Assembly (NCBI GenBank): GCA_945888625.1
Contig: CAMDAH010000016.1
Location: 1 to 56,051 of the forward strand
DNA length: 56,051 nucleotides
Origin: Chryseobacterium gleum
GTDB lineage: Bacteria; Bacteroidota; Bacteroidia; Flavobacteriales_D; Crocinitomicaceae
Direction: 5' to 3'
The position numbers and the translations under genes were made by a program. Within the stretch, counting starts at the first letter, position 1. Every line of letters begins with the position of its first letter. Positions 24,325 to 32,221 of this stretch are shown here, piece by piece. A model generated the notes under the pieces. It was not told the DNA's origin. It saw only the letters and a list, made by a program, of their open reading frames with translations, and searched no databases.

Positions 24325-24771
24325 TTAACTCAATACAATTCTCTCTTCATTACCATCTCTGTCCGTAATATCTATGTGACAAGCAGATAATTGCAATGCA
24401 GATGCTATATGATTTTGAATGATATCGACCAGATTGACTGGTTTATTTGTGACAATTGATTCCGCTATAAATTCAGCCGTATAATGTTCAACTCCTTGTT
24501 TTCTTAATTGAGTTTCAATTACATTTTCATCCATACTTGCATCAAATTCAGAACCTATGTATTCTAATAAATAAGCCTCCGCCTCAATAATGATTGTATT
24601 TGAAGAGTCTCCAGATGATATGCTTAATAAATGATCTGACCCACAATAACTTTCATAAATAGTATTAAGTTCTTTCAGACAATCGATATATTCAAAATTG
24701 TAACGAAACTCTGTTACACTCATCCTTGAATCCCCATCACCTTTTATTGCATTCCTTAGTATTTTTTTCAT
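24325..24771 (-). CDS. Unknown protein, 148 aa, paralogue of 23613-24065
   Basis: Soluble, acidic. The first 85 residues (MSVTEFRYNFEYIDCL, TIYESYCGSDHLL, IIIEAEAYLLEYI) match the 150-aa gene downstream; the second half ends DITDRDGNEERIVLS. Starts 50 bases after the FISUMP gene end, with an inverted repeat (24784-24802) between them. Directly downstream lies the esterase relic, so the original junction has been remodelled. No known family. Confidence 0.65.
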   Translation of the reverse strand: MKKILRNAIKGDGDSRMSVTEFRYNFEYIDCLKELNTIYESYCGSDHLLSISSGDSSNTIIIEAEAYLLEYIGSEFDASMDENVIETQLRKQGVEHYTAEFIAESIVTNKPVNLVDIIQNHIASALQLSACHIDITDRDGNEERIVLS

Positions 24772-24783
24772 GATGTTTTATGT

Positions 24784-24802
24784 TCATGCACTTTCTGCAT
24801 GA
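24784..24802. repeat. Perfect 7-bp inverted repeat before the 148-aa gene
   Basis: TCATGCA, 5-base loop, TGCATGA, located 13 bases above the ATG of the 148-aa gene on the minus strand. There is no T-run on the minus side, so it is not a terminator for the FISUMP gene. It may be an operator or a leader hairpin. Confidence 0.4.
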
Positions 24803-24821
24803 TTATTAATAAAAATGAAAC

Positions 24822-25424
24822 TTAAATATTTCTCAAATATCTTACAGAATAGCCCGATGCCGTTGAGCTTTTTCGTATCAAAGAAAATCCATTAGATCTT
24901 GGTGTAGAACTCAGTTCCATTATCCAAGCCCAACCTGAACCATCATCAGTTTTACTCCACCATACGCCTGTTAAACCTAAATCCATATCACGGCCCGCAA
25001 AATTTCTAAGCCCTCCTGGCAGCCCATTGAATCCACTTTTATTGTTACCAATCCATTTTTTGGTAATCCATTCGATGGTACTCTTCAATTTTTTACTTGC
25101 ATCAAAATTAGCTTTCACGTCAAAATCCATAATTCCACCTAAAAATGTAACCATTAATTCAAATTCTTCAGAACTTGGAATATGCCAACCTTCAGGCGCT
25201 AAACCTCTTGGATCATTAACAGCAAACCAATTATATAATCGACCAAATTTAGCGCCCAATTCAGGATTGTTTTCATAGTAACACCAAGCAGGTGTTTGGT
25301 TTTCATTTGCTTGCTGCCATTCTACAAAAGATTTTATCTCAGGTATAATGTCGCCATTTCTGAATACATCAACATTTAAATTTGTTGTTGACCACTCTTG
25401 ATTTCCTATTTTTACTGTCTCCAT
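24822..25424 (-). CDS. FISUMP-domain protein (Fibrobacter major paralogous domain), 200 aa
   Basis: Clear match to the FISUMP family (TIGR02145/PF09603): IGNQEWSTTNLNVDVFRNGD at the start, CYYENNPELGAKFGRLYNW, GLAPEGWHIPSSEEF, GGLRNFAGRD, WWSKTDDGSGWAW and the final SGYSVRYLRNI. The domain is usually found on secreted Bacteroidota proteins; here the protein starts directly with the domain and has no signal peptide, so it should be cytosolic or exported by another route. It heads a short minus-strand group with the 148- and 150-aa genes. Function of the domain unknown. Confidence 0.9.
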   Translation of the reverse strand: METVKIGNQEWSTTNLNVDVFRNGDIIPEIKSFVEWQQANENQTPAWCYYENNPELGAKFGRLYNWFAVNDPRGLAPEGWHIPSSEEFELMVTFLGGIMDFDVKANFDASKKLKSTIEWITKKWIGNNKSGFNGLPGGLRNFAGRDMDLGLTGVWWSKTDDGSGWAWIMELSSTPRSNGFSLIRKSSTASGYSVRYLRNI

Positions 25425-25574
25425 AATTATAACTTAAGTAACTAAATAATACAAAACAATTTCACAATTCAATCATTTCATTTAAAATTAATGAAAGTAT
25501 TTAGTTAACATTTTTTTTTCTGTAAAATAATTCATTTTGACTAATATTGTAAGGTTAATTTAAATTATTTAATC

Positions 25575-26048
25575 ATGACCAATTATACATTAACTTTTAA
25601 ACTTGAGAATACATCTTTTAGCACAGATGAAAGATTGCTTCCTTTATTGCGATTTTCTTTAGATTACTCAATTGAATTTAGTAATAATGAAATCTACACT
25701 TTTAAAACACATATTCATTTTAACCCCAAATCTAAAGTGTTGGTTTTTGAAGAATATACGCTTGGAAAAGGATTTGCTTATACAGATTTATTAGTTGAGC
25801 AATTATGGAATCTGCACAACCCTCTCAAATCTGTAATCACGAAACCAGAGGAAGAAAACAAGGCAGGAAACTGGCTAAACTATTGGACCGGGGTTCAGGG
25901 AGAGAAATATGAGCAAAAAGATAAACTTAATTCTTTTACTTCATGGTGGAAAGATAATTTTGATTCCATCAAAGAAGAAATAATATTACATAAAGAAGAA
26001 TACAATCAACAAATTGTTAATTTGTTCAGTCGCTCTTTAATCGATTAA
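25575..26048 (+). CDS. Hypothetical soluble protein, 157 aa
   Basis: No signal peptide or membrane helix. Beta-rich first half (TLTFKLENTSFSTDERLLPLL, later FNPKSKVLVFEEYTLG), then a Trp-rich helical end (NWLNYWTGVQGEKYEQKD, TSWWKDNFDSI). No recognised family. It diverges from the FISUMP gene with a 150-base AT-rich gap that should hold both promoters; I could not place a convincing -7/-33 pair there. Confidence 0.6.
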   Translation: MTNYTLTFKLENTSFSTDERLLPLLRFSLDYSIEFSNNEIYTFKTHIHFNPKSKVLVFEEYTLGKGFAYTDLLVEQLWNLHNPLKSVITKPEEENKAGNWLNYWTGVQGEKYEQKDKLNSFTSWWKDNFDSIKEEIILHKEEYNQQIVNLFSRSLID

Positions 26049-26132
26049 TAAATACATTTATAAGTGCTTATAGTAAATCACCCGTCATCAATTTATCTTC
26101 AATCACATACATGTCATAATCACAATTTCACC

Positions 26133-26140
26133 TAACTTTG
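26133..26140 (+). promoter_or_regulatory. Candidate -7 element for the esterase gene
   Basis: TAACTTTG fits TAnnTTTG exactly and would place the transcript start about 85 bases before the esterase ATG. No TTTG at the -33 distance is present, so confidence is limited. Confidence 0.35.
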
Positions 26141-26230
26141 AACAAGGTTATAACTATTGCAATTTTTGACGCAAATTAATTATTACTATACCAAAATTGG
26201 CTCATTAAGCAAAACAAATAAACAACATAC

Positions 26231-26722
26231 ATGAAAAGAATATTTTTTATCCATGGATTAGAAAGTAGCAATACGTCTCCAAAAGTTGACTTAATGATAG
26301 CAAAAGGCTACCACGTTTTAGCACCAAGTATGGATTATAAAACAAATGATCTGCTATTTTCTCAAACTTTAGAAAAAGTATTAGCGTTTCAACCACATGT
26401 AATTGTTGGTTCTAGCATGGGAGGGCATTTTGCACAGCATATTGGCACACATTATTCAAGTATCCTGTTGCTTTTGAATCCAGCATTAGTTTCAAGGTCG
26501 TTTCATCCTATTATTCCGCCGGATGGGATGGAGAAATCGATCGTTTGGGCACTGCTAGGAGCGCACGATGAAATTATTTCTCCCGAGCAAAATTTTGAAA
26601 TTCTACAAAAAATGCAGGCAACAATTCGAATTGGGGAACACGGTCACCGCACTCCGACAGCAGCTTTTAGCGATGTATTTGAAGAACTAATTCATACGAA
26701 TCCTTCACTTCAAATTAGCTAG
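26231..26722 (+). CDS. YqiA-like alpha/beta-hydrolase (esterase), 163 aa
   Basis: Short single-domain hydrolase: FFIHGLESSNTSPKVDLM with an oxyanion-type HGL loop, nucleophile elbow VGSSMGGHFA (Ser in GSSMGG), acid position GAHDEIISP and catalytic His in GEHGHRT. Length suits YqiA-type esterases (about 160-200 residues), which act on small esters in the cytosol. Its C-terminal part has a decayed duplicate on the other strand at 24213-24323. Confidence 0.85.
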   Translation: MKRIFFIHGLESSNTSPKVDLMIAKGYHVLAPSMDYKTNDLLFSQTLEKVLAFQPHVIVGSSMGGHFAQHIGTHYSSILLLLNPALVSRSFHPIIPPDGMEKSIVWALLGAHDEIISPEQNFEILQKMQATIRIGEHGHRTPTAAFSDVFEELIHTNPSLQIS

Positions 26723-26978
26723 CTATTTATTAACATGTAGTGAGTTAAAAACGGGATTAATTTTTAGATGAAAACATGGCTTTGCAGGTAGGAAAGAACG
26801 AGGAAAAAACATCACTATTTATTGAAAAAAGGTATTCTCCTTTGGTAATATCAGTCCAAGCACAGGTTAGAAAAAGTAATCCTTACCAAAGATGTAGTAG
26901 ATAACTTAAAATTAGCTCTTATACAAATGAAAGCAACTATACTAATTTTTTTATCGCAAATTAGTTTAACTTTAGAAG
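26723..26978. other. Non-coding gap with a long-loop inverted repeat
   Basis: 256 bases with no supported gene. CTTTGGTAA (26840-26848) is matched by TTACCAAAG (26883-26891) around a 34-base loop, a perfect 9-bp stem. A 42-codon frame starting at 26776 crosses it but shows no protein-like pattern. The stem may be a structured leader for the next gene (26979). Confidence 0.4.
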
Positions 26979-27251
26979 ATGAAAATTAATTTAAGATTCA
27001 ATAAGACAAGGCGGAGTATGCTTATCTTGTTTGTGGTAGCCACAATCCAACTTTTTTTTATTCGTTGTGACTTTAAAAAAACAGATGATGCAGGAGGCAC
27101 CTATGTTAAACCCTCGATTGATTACAGAGGAAGAATGCGAAAAGGCTATGTGCGTAAAAAAGTGAGTACGGACAAAAATGCTATAAAAAATCGTAATAGG
27201 TCGCGCTATTATTATCACACGCGAGGTAAATACCGACGCAAGAAAAAATAA
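26979..27251 (+). CDS. Small basic lipoprotein-like protein, 90 aa
   Basis: N-terminal basic stretch (NKTRRSM) and hydrophobic helix ending in a possible lipobox (LFFIRC), then a mature part of about 60 residues very rich in Arg, Lys and Tyr (GRMRKGYVRKK, RNRSRYYYHTRGKYRRKKK). Such basic tails bind nucleic acid or acidic polymer, or are simply positively charged surface proteins. Converges on aat with 16 bases between stops. Confidence 0.55.
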   Translation: MKINLRFNKTRRSMLILFVVATIQLFFIRCDFKKTDDAGGTYVKPSIDYRGRMRKGYVRKKVSTDKNAIKNRNRSRYYYHTRGKYRRKKK

Positions 27252-27267
27252 GTTTAATTCATCGTGC

Positions 27268-27864
27268 TCACCATGTAAATTGACACGTTTTTGTGAGTCC
27301 TTTGGCTAATAATTTAAGAAATTCTGCTCTTTTAATTTCGATTGCGCCATAGCGCAGTACATTGTCGTTAATAATTTGCGTATCCAACAACTCAAAATTA
27401 TTTTTTCTAAGTATTTCAATTAAATAGTGAAAAGCAACTTTGGATGAGTTTGAAACATCAGAGTACATCGATTCTCCAAAAAAAACACCGCCCAAACATA
27501 CCCCATAAAGTCCACCAACGAGCACATCGTTTTGGTAAGATTCTACCGAATGTGCATAACCCAAGCGATTTAATTCGCTGTACACGGCAATCATTTCCTC
27601 AGAAATCCAAACCCCGTCACCAAAATCGCGAGGTGCAGCACAAGCACGCATGACGTGCGTAAACTGTTGGTTAATGCGAATCTCAAACGTTTGTTTTTTC
27701 AAGGTAGAACGCAACGATTTAGACGCTTTGTAATTCTCCAAAGGAATAATTGCACGAAGACCAGGACAATACCAATTAATTTCTCCATGTTGATCAGCCA
27801 TTGGAAAAATACCTTGTGAATAAGCTTTCAGCAAAACAGCAACACTTATAGGAATCGCTTTCAT
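27268..27864 (-). CDS. aat: Leucyl/phenylalanyl-tRNA-protein transferase
   Basis: 198 residues, the normal length. Motifs of the Aat fold: YSQGIFPMAD near the start, WYCPGLRAIIPL, YAHSVESYQNDVLVGGLYGV with the conserved LGGVFFGESMYS core, then SKVAFHYLI and LLDTQI. It transfers Leu or Phe from tRNA to N-terminal Arg/Lys of proteins, marking them for ClpAP/ClpS degradation (N-end rule) in the cytosol. The nitroreductase gene lies 20 bases upstream in the same direction and probably shares its transcript. Confidence 0.95.
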   Translation of the reverse strand: MKAIPISVAVLLKAYSQGIFPMADQHGEINWYCPGLRAIIPLENYKASKSLRSTLKKQTFEIRINQQFTHVMRACAAPRDFGDGVWISEEMIAVYSELNRLGYAHSVESYQNDVLVGGLYGVCLGGVFFGESMYSDVSNSSKVAFHYLIEILRKNNFELLDTQIINDNVLRYGAIEIKRAEFLKLLAKGLTKTCQFTW

Positions 27865-27884
27865 ACCTCGTTACTTAATAAAAA

Positions 27885-28607
27885 TTATTTACGAAAAACA
27901 ACATCATCAAAAGGAACCCGAAGCCTTGGACCCCAAATACCTTCATCGGTTGCTAAGCCAACTGAAATTATCATATTTATTTCAGCGCCGTAGGGTAATT
28001 TCAGTGCTTTTTTAACCCTTCGTTCATCAAATCCTTCCATTGGACAAGAATGAAAACCTTCAGCTGCAATTGACAACATAAATGTTTGTGCCGCAAGCGC
28101 GCATGATTTATGCACCACAATGCGCTGATTAGACGGACCACCCGTTCGGTAGAAAGGTTTCCGTAATCCCATAAAAAAACTTACTGTTCTACGTATTGTC
28201 GCCATTATATAAAATGGATCATTGAAATACAAAAAAGGCATTACCTTACCGTAATAACTTTGCGCTCTATTGGTAAGCGCCTCAGGCACTCCTTCGCTAT
28301 TTTCATTAATTTTTGAAAGATTCCATTTGGCGCGTTCTCGCCACTTATCCTTCCTAGTGACAAACACGAGCATTTGTTTTGCCGTTTTAGCAGCAGATTG
28401 CCCCATACAAAGTGGTACGAATTCATCTAATTTTTCTCGAGATGCGATCCAATAAAACTCCCACAATTGCATATTACTGCTATTTGGCGACAGAATAGCG
28501 CGTTCAATACTGCGTTTTATAACTTCGTCGGGAACTTCGATAGCAGGGTTAAACTTTCTATTTGACCTTCTATAATCAACAATGGCTTGAAATTCTGAGC
28601 TAAACAT
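27885..28607 (-). CDS. Nitroreductase family protein, 240 aa
   Basis: FMN-dependent nitroreductase pattern: FQAIVDYRRSNRKFNPAIEVPDEVI at the start (the RRS-x-R FMN-binding arginines), SPNSSNMQLWEFYW, and GFHSCPMEGFDERRVKKAL then GAEINMIISVGLATDEG in the C-terminal half. Cytosolic homodimeric flavoprotein reducing quinones or nitro compounds with NAD(P)H. First gene of a probable two-gene unit with aat. Confidence 0.9.
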   Translation of the reverse strand: MFSSEFQAIVDYRRSNRKFNPAIEVPDEVIKRSIERAILSPNSSNMQLWEFYWIASREKLDEFVPLCMGQSAAKTAKQMLVFVTRKDKWRERAKWNLSKINENSEGVPEALTNRAQSYYGKVMPFLYFNDPFYIMATIRRTVSFFMGLRKPFYRTGGPSNQRIVVHKSCALAAQTFMLSIAAEGFHSCPMEGFDERRVKKALKLPYGAEINMIISVGLATDEGIWGPRLRVPFDDVVFRK

Positions 28608-28731
28608 TTTTTCTTGTTAGTAAAGTACAAATTTCGTTAAAATTAGTGAGTGGTAACTTGTACTATTCAAATCCTAAACAAAAATTATTTGTACTTTTAT
28701 CACTTACTAGATTTAAAAATGCACGTTTAGA

Positions 28732-29454
28732 ATGCTTGAAACCAGAAAACGTATCGAAGTTTGTTTCACGCCTGGCGAATACGCCTATTACAAAGATGAA
28801 TTTGAAATCGTCGTGGTGATTGATGTATTACGGGCAACATCAGCCATGTGTGCCGCTTTTGACAACGGTGTTTTATCTATTATTCCTGTTCCGACCGTAG
28901 AGGAAGCATTACAATATAAAAATAAAGGGTTTTTGGCAGGAGCTGAACGAATGGGCCAAATTGTTGAAGGCTTCGATTTCGGCAACTCTCCTTTCTCATT
29001 TATGAATGAAGAACTTAGGGGAAAAGAAATAGTTTTAACGACCACCAATGGTACCAAATCATTAGATGTAGCAAAAGATGCCGATACAGTGGTAGTTGGT
29101 TCCTTTTTAAATCTTACGGCAATCAGTAGTTGGCTCAGTAAGCAAAATAAAAATATCCTCTGTCTCTGTTCGGGTTGGCAAGATAAGTTCAATCTAGAAG
29201 ACACCATTTGTGCCGGTGCCATCTCCGATTTTTTAATTTCCACAGGTAATTTTATATCTGTTGAGGATTCGTCTATTGCTGCTAAATACCTGTTTCTATC
29301 TGCAAAGGACAATTATTTAGGTTATTTAAAATCTAGTTCACATAGAAGACGTTTAAAACACTTAAATTTGAACGAGGATATTAAGTATTGCCTTACCCCT
29401 GACCAAACAGATGTAATTCCGATTTTGAAAAATGGAAAACTTGTCAAATTATAG
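28732..29454 (+). CDS. comB: 2-phosphosulfolactate phosphatase (ComB family)
   Basis: Conserved ComB features: VVVIDVLRATSAM with the metal-binding Asp, GERxG-like AGAERMGQIVEGFDFGNSP, EIVLTTTNGTKSL (Thr/Asn phosphate-binding loop), VVGSFLNLTAIS and a late CSGWQDKFNLEDTICAGAI. Mg-dependent removal of phosphate from phosphosulfolactate, a step in sulfolactate/coenzyme M-type sulfonate routes; in Bacteroidota possibly linked to sulfonolipids. Overlaps the next gene by 23 bases. Confidence 0.9.
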   Translation: MLETRKRIEVCFTPGEYAYYKDEFEIVVVIDVLRATSAMCAAFDNGVLSIIPVPTVEEALQYKNKGFLAGAERMGQIVEGFDFGNSPFSFMNEELRGKEIVLTTTNGTKSLDVAKDADTVVVGSFLNLTAISSWLSKQNKNILCLCSGWQDKFNLEDTICAGAISDFLISTGNFISVEDSSIAAKYLFLSAKDNYLGYLKSSSHRRRLKHLNLNEDIKYCLTPDQTDVIPILKNGKLVKL

Positions 29455-30442
29455 AAAGGCGTATTTGCTTCTTTTAGCTATCCCTTTATTTTTTTCCAAT
29501 ACACCTAAAGAGCAGAATGAACCTTCTTGGGGTTTTTTTGGACACAAACGCATCAACCGAGTCGCTGTGTTTACCTTGCCGCGTGAAATGATTGGTTTTT
29601 ATAAAGAAAATATAGAATACATTACCGATCACTCCGTAGATCCAGACAAAAGAAGGTATGCAGTGGACGGCGAGGCACAATGCCATTACATTGATTTAGA
29701 TCATTATTATCAACCCGGTGAGGATCCTTTCGTTATCATACCTCGAAAATGGAATGATGCCATTACAAAATTTACCGAAGACACACTTCAAGCGTATGGT
29801 ATCGTGCCTTGGCACATACAAGTGGTAAAATTTAAACTTCAAAAAGCGTTTGAATCTAAAAATGTGGAACTTATTCTAAAATACTCTGCTGACATTGGAC
29901 ATTACATCGGCGATGCGCACGTTCCACTGCACACTACCGAGAATTACAACGGACAAAAAACTGGCCAACGAGGTATTCATGGTCTTTGGGAAAGTCGCTT
30001 AGTGGAGATTAACGCAGAGGATTACGATTATTTTGTCGGAAAAGCGGCCTACAAGAACAGTGTACTTGATTTCATCTGGACAGCGGTTCGCGGATCACAC
30101 AATGCATTGGATTCCGTTTTAAGTATAGAGAAAAAATTATCGATTTCTTTTCCAAGTGATTTGCGATTTAGCTTCGAACAACGGGGTAACACAACGGTTT
30201 CTGTTTATTCGCGAGAATACAGCCAAGCTTATCACAACTTATTGAACAATATGGTTGAAAGGCGCTTACGGGCAGCAATTGTGGCGGTAGGTTCCATTTG
30301 GTATTCAGCGTGGGTAGATGCAGGTCAACCCGATTTGTCGCAACTACAAAAAATTCCACCAACTGCAGCTTTATTAAAGGAAATGGAAGAATTAGACGCG
30401 CATTTTCATAACGATAAGCACTTCGGAAGAATCTGTGATTAA
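29432..30442 (+). CDS. Secreted S1/P1-nuclease or zinc phospholipase-like protein, 336 aa
   Basis: A hydrophobic export signal (YLLLLAIPLFFSN) precedes SWGFFGHKRINR, whose Trp and His match the first zinc ligands of S1/P1 nucleases. ADIGHYIGDAHVPLH then GLWE supply the His/Asp zinc cluster and conserved end motif. Acts outside the cytosol on nucleic acid or phospholipid, three Zn per site. The start codon lies inside the end of comB, so the two are probably coupled; the exact start could be a few codons later. Confidence 0.8.
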   Translation: MENLSNYRKAYLLLLAIPLFFSNTPKEQNEPSWGFFGHKRINRVAVFTLPREMIGFYKENIEYITDHSVDPDKRRYAVDGEAQCHYIDLDHYYQPGEDPFVIIPRKWNDAITKFTEDTLQAYGIVPWHIQVVKFKLQKAFESKNVELILKYSADIGHYIGDAHVPLHTTENYNGQKTGQRGIHGLWESRLVEINAEDYDYFVGKAAYKNSVLDFIWTAVRGSHNALDSVLSIEKKLSISFPSDLRFSFEQRGNTTVSVYSREYSQAYHNLLNNMVERRLRAAIVAVGSIWYSAWVDAGQPDLSQLQKIPPTAALLKEMEELDAHFHNDKHFGRICD

Positions 30443-30528
30443 GGTATAAATAACCGCAATAAGCAATTATTTATTTCTGATTGGTAACCAAGCAATGAAA
30501 TATATTGCCAAATTAACTTCTGTAAAAT

Positions 30529-31401
30529 CTATCCTTTGTCAACCGGACTTTTTGTAAGTACGTAATCCATGTGATACGATACGAGTCCGTCGACTGGCTT
30601 TTGTACCACCCTTCCAATTTTTATATTTAAACTTGAAGCAGCTCGCTCTAACGCGGACCTGAAAATACTTGCAATACTACCTACAAAATTAACCTCAAGC
30701 TCTTTGAAGTTCTCATAACAGCAGACATGAACTTGCATGAAATGACGGAGGCCATTTTCAATTAATTCTTGAAAATAAGGTTCTTCTTTATGCTTCGCTA
30801 TAAATGGCATAAAGGAAGAAATATAAACATTTGCATTTTCTTCTCGGTATACTTTGTCAACAATCGACTCTTTATCTTCGTCGTAGTGTTTTTTGAAGTC
30901 CTCTGCAACATGCTTTGGCAATTGATGGTATAAATAAGCTGCGAGTAATTTCTTTCCGAAATAAGTTCCACTTCCTTCGTCACCAAGAATATAGCCTAAG
31001 GCAGGTACCACTTCAGTAACGTTAGTACCATCAAAATAGCAAGAATTTGAGCCTGTTCCAATAATGCAACAAATCGAAGGATTCCCTCTATACGTTGCAT
31101 AAGCACAAGCAATTAAATCGTGGTCTACATGCAATAGTGCATTTTTAAAAACGGAAGTAAGCCCCTTGATTACTATGCTATTCATGGCCTCGCTTGAACA
31201 ACCAGCTCCATAAAAAAATACACGCTGCACATGATCAGCATGGACCATTAAATCAGCATGCTTTTTTAACTCCTTTTCAATGGTTTCCGACGAATGAAAA
31301 TAAGGATTAAATCCCATTAAAGAAAATACAGTTTGTTTATTTCCTGGCCCTAGAAGCACCCAATCGCTTTTGGTCGAACCACTTTCAACAATTAATATCA
31401 T
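30529..31401 (-). CDS. N-acetylglucosamine kinase-like protein (BadF/BcrA ATPase family)
   Basis: ASKHA fold: phosphate loop VESGSTKSDWVLL at the start, CCIIGTGSNSCYFDG in the middle and LGDEGSGTYFGKKLL, the signature of BadF-type GlcNAc kinases. 290 residues, normal for the eukaryote-like GlcNAc kinases. Phosphorylates amino sugars from cell-wall or chitin recycling in the cytosol. It stands alone, convergent with the S1/P1-like gene. Confidence 0.85.
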   Translation of the reverse strand: MILIVESGSTKSDWVLLGPGNKQTVFSLMGFNPYFHSSETIEKELKKHADLMVHADHVQRVFFYGAGCSSEAMNSIVIKGLTSVFKNALLHVDHDLIACAYATYRGNPSICCIIGTGSNSCYFDGTNVTEVVPALGYILGDEGSGTYFGKKLLAAYLYHQLPKHVAEDFKKHYDEDKESIVDKVYREENANVYISSFMPFIAKHKEEPYFQELIENGLRHFMQVHVCCYENFKELEVNFVGSIASIFRSALERAASSLNIKIGRVVQKPVDGLVSYHMDYVLTKSPVDKG

Positions 31402-31732
31402 ATTGGCTTATTCAATTTTACTTTACTTTTTGTAATTAATACACTTTCAAATATACTAACTTTTTAGCGAGTCCCAAAAGACTTTTAACAAAACGTACTT
31501 AAAAAACACCAATGACATTGAATATTAATTAATTGTGCAAAAATTGAATTTATCTATGATTAACTCACACGACTAATAGTAGGTGAAAGTGATTATTTAT
31601 TCATTGCTTGCAATCAAATGGCTATCTTTTAGTTGTTTTACAAATAATTCGTTTATTTTTGTTTTGCTTGTATAAAATTCAAGCTGTAACTTTTCGTGAG
31701 GGAAGATTGTTTTAACTGTAATTGTCAATGAT
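31402..31732. other. Intergenic region carrying the sigma-operon promoter
   Basis: 331 bases between divergent genes. Apart from the promoter at 31633-31661 I see nothing coding; a minus-strand frame at 31597-31911 lies opposite the sigma gene and has no protein-like pattern. Confidence 0.5.
31633..31661 (+). promoter_or_regulatory. Bacteroidota-type promoter for the ECF sigma operon
   Basis: TTG (31633-31635), 18 bases, then TATTTTTG (31654-31661), which fits the -33 TTG and -7 TAnnTTTG elements of this phylum. Transcript start would be near 31668, about 65 bases before the sigma start codon. Confidence 0.55.
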
Positions 31733-32221
31733 TTGAAAAGGCAAGAGTATAATGAAGTAGTGGAATTGCATAGTCGAAACTTATTTCGGTTTGCGGTTAA
31801 TTTTCTTCGTAACTCTGGGGATGCTGAGGATATGGTGCAGGATGTTTTTGAAAAATTGTGGAAAAACAGAGAAAAAGTGGAATTGGAGAAAGCAAAAAGT
31901 TGGTTGTTCACCTGTATGCACCATGCGATGTTAAACTTTGTAAAAAAGCGTTCACGTATGGATTACACGACAACTAATGAATTGCAAGTAGGGACAAACG
32001 CACCTGATACAAGTTTCGAATCGAAACAAGTAATAGACCGCGCTGTTAGTATCTTGCCTCCAATCCAAAAGAGTATTATTTTGATGCGGGACCTCGAAGG
32101 TTATTCGTATGATGAAATTGGCGATTTGCTAAATTTATCCCCGTCGCAAGTAAAGGTCTATCTGTTTAGGGCAAGAATGAAAATTAAAAAACAGTTAAAA
32201 GGATCAACTCAATTCGTGTGA
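31733..32221 (+). CDS. ECF-type sigma-70 factor, 162 aa
   Basis: Region 2: NLFRFAVNFLRNSGDAEDMV then QDVFEKLWKNR. Region 4: MRDLEGYSYDEIGDLLNLS then PSQVKVYLFRARMKIKK with the helix-turn-helix. Region 3 is missing, as in ECF factors. The start is a TTG; no ATG lies between it and the upstream in-frame stop at 31697. Its end overlaps the next start by 4 bases (GTGA), so the putative anti-sigma gene is co-translated. Likely directs a surface-related regulon, given the SprF-like genes downstream. Confidence 0.9.
   Translation: MKRQEYNEVVELHSRNLFRFAVNFLRNSGDAEDMVQDVFEKLWKNREKVELEKAKSWLFTCMHHAMLNFVKKRSRMDYTTTNELQVGTNAPDTSFESKQVIDRAVSILPPIQKSIILMRDLEGYSYDEIGDLLNLSPSQVKVYLFRARMKIKKQLKGSTQFV

Noticed and set aside
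26776..26895. 42-codon frame in the gap before 26979
   Set aside because: No motif, crosses the inverted repeat, no start context; treated as non-coding.
30450..30480. ATAAATAA / TTATTTAT inverted repeat between convergent genes
   Set aside because: Only A-T pairs with a 13-base loop, too weak to call a terminator.
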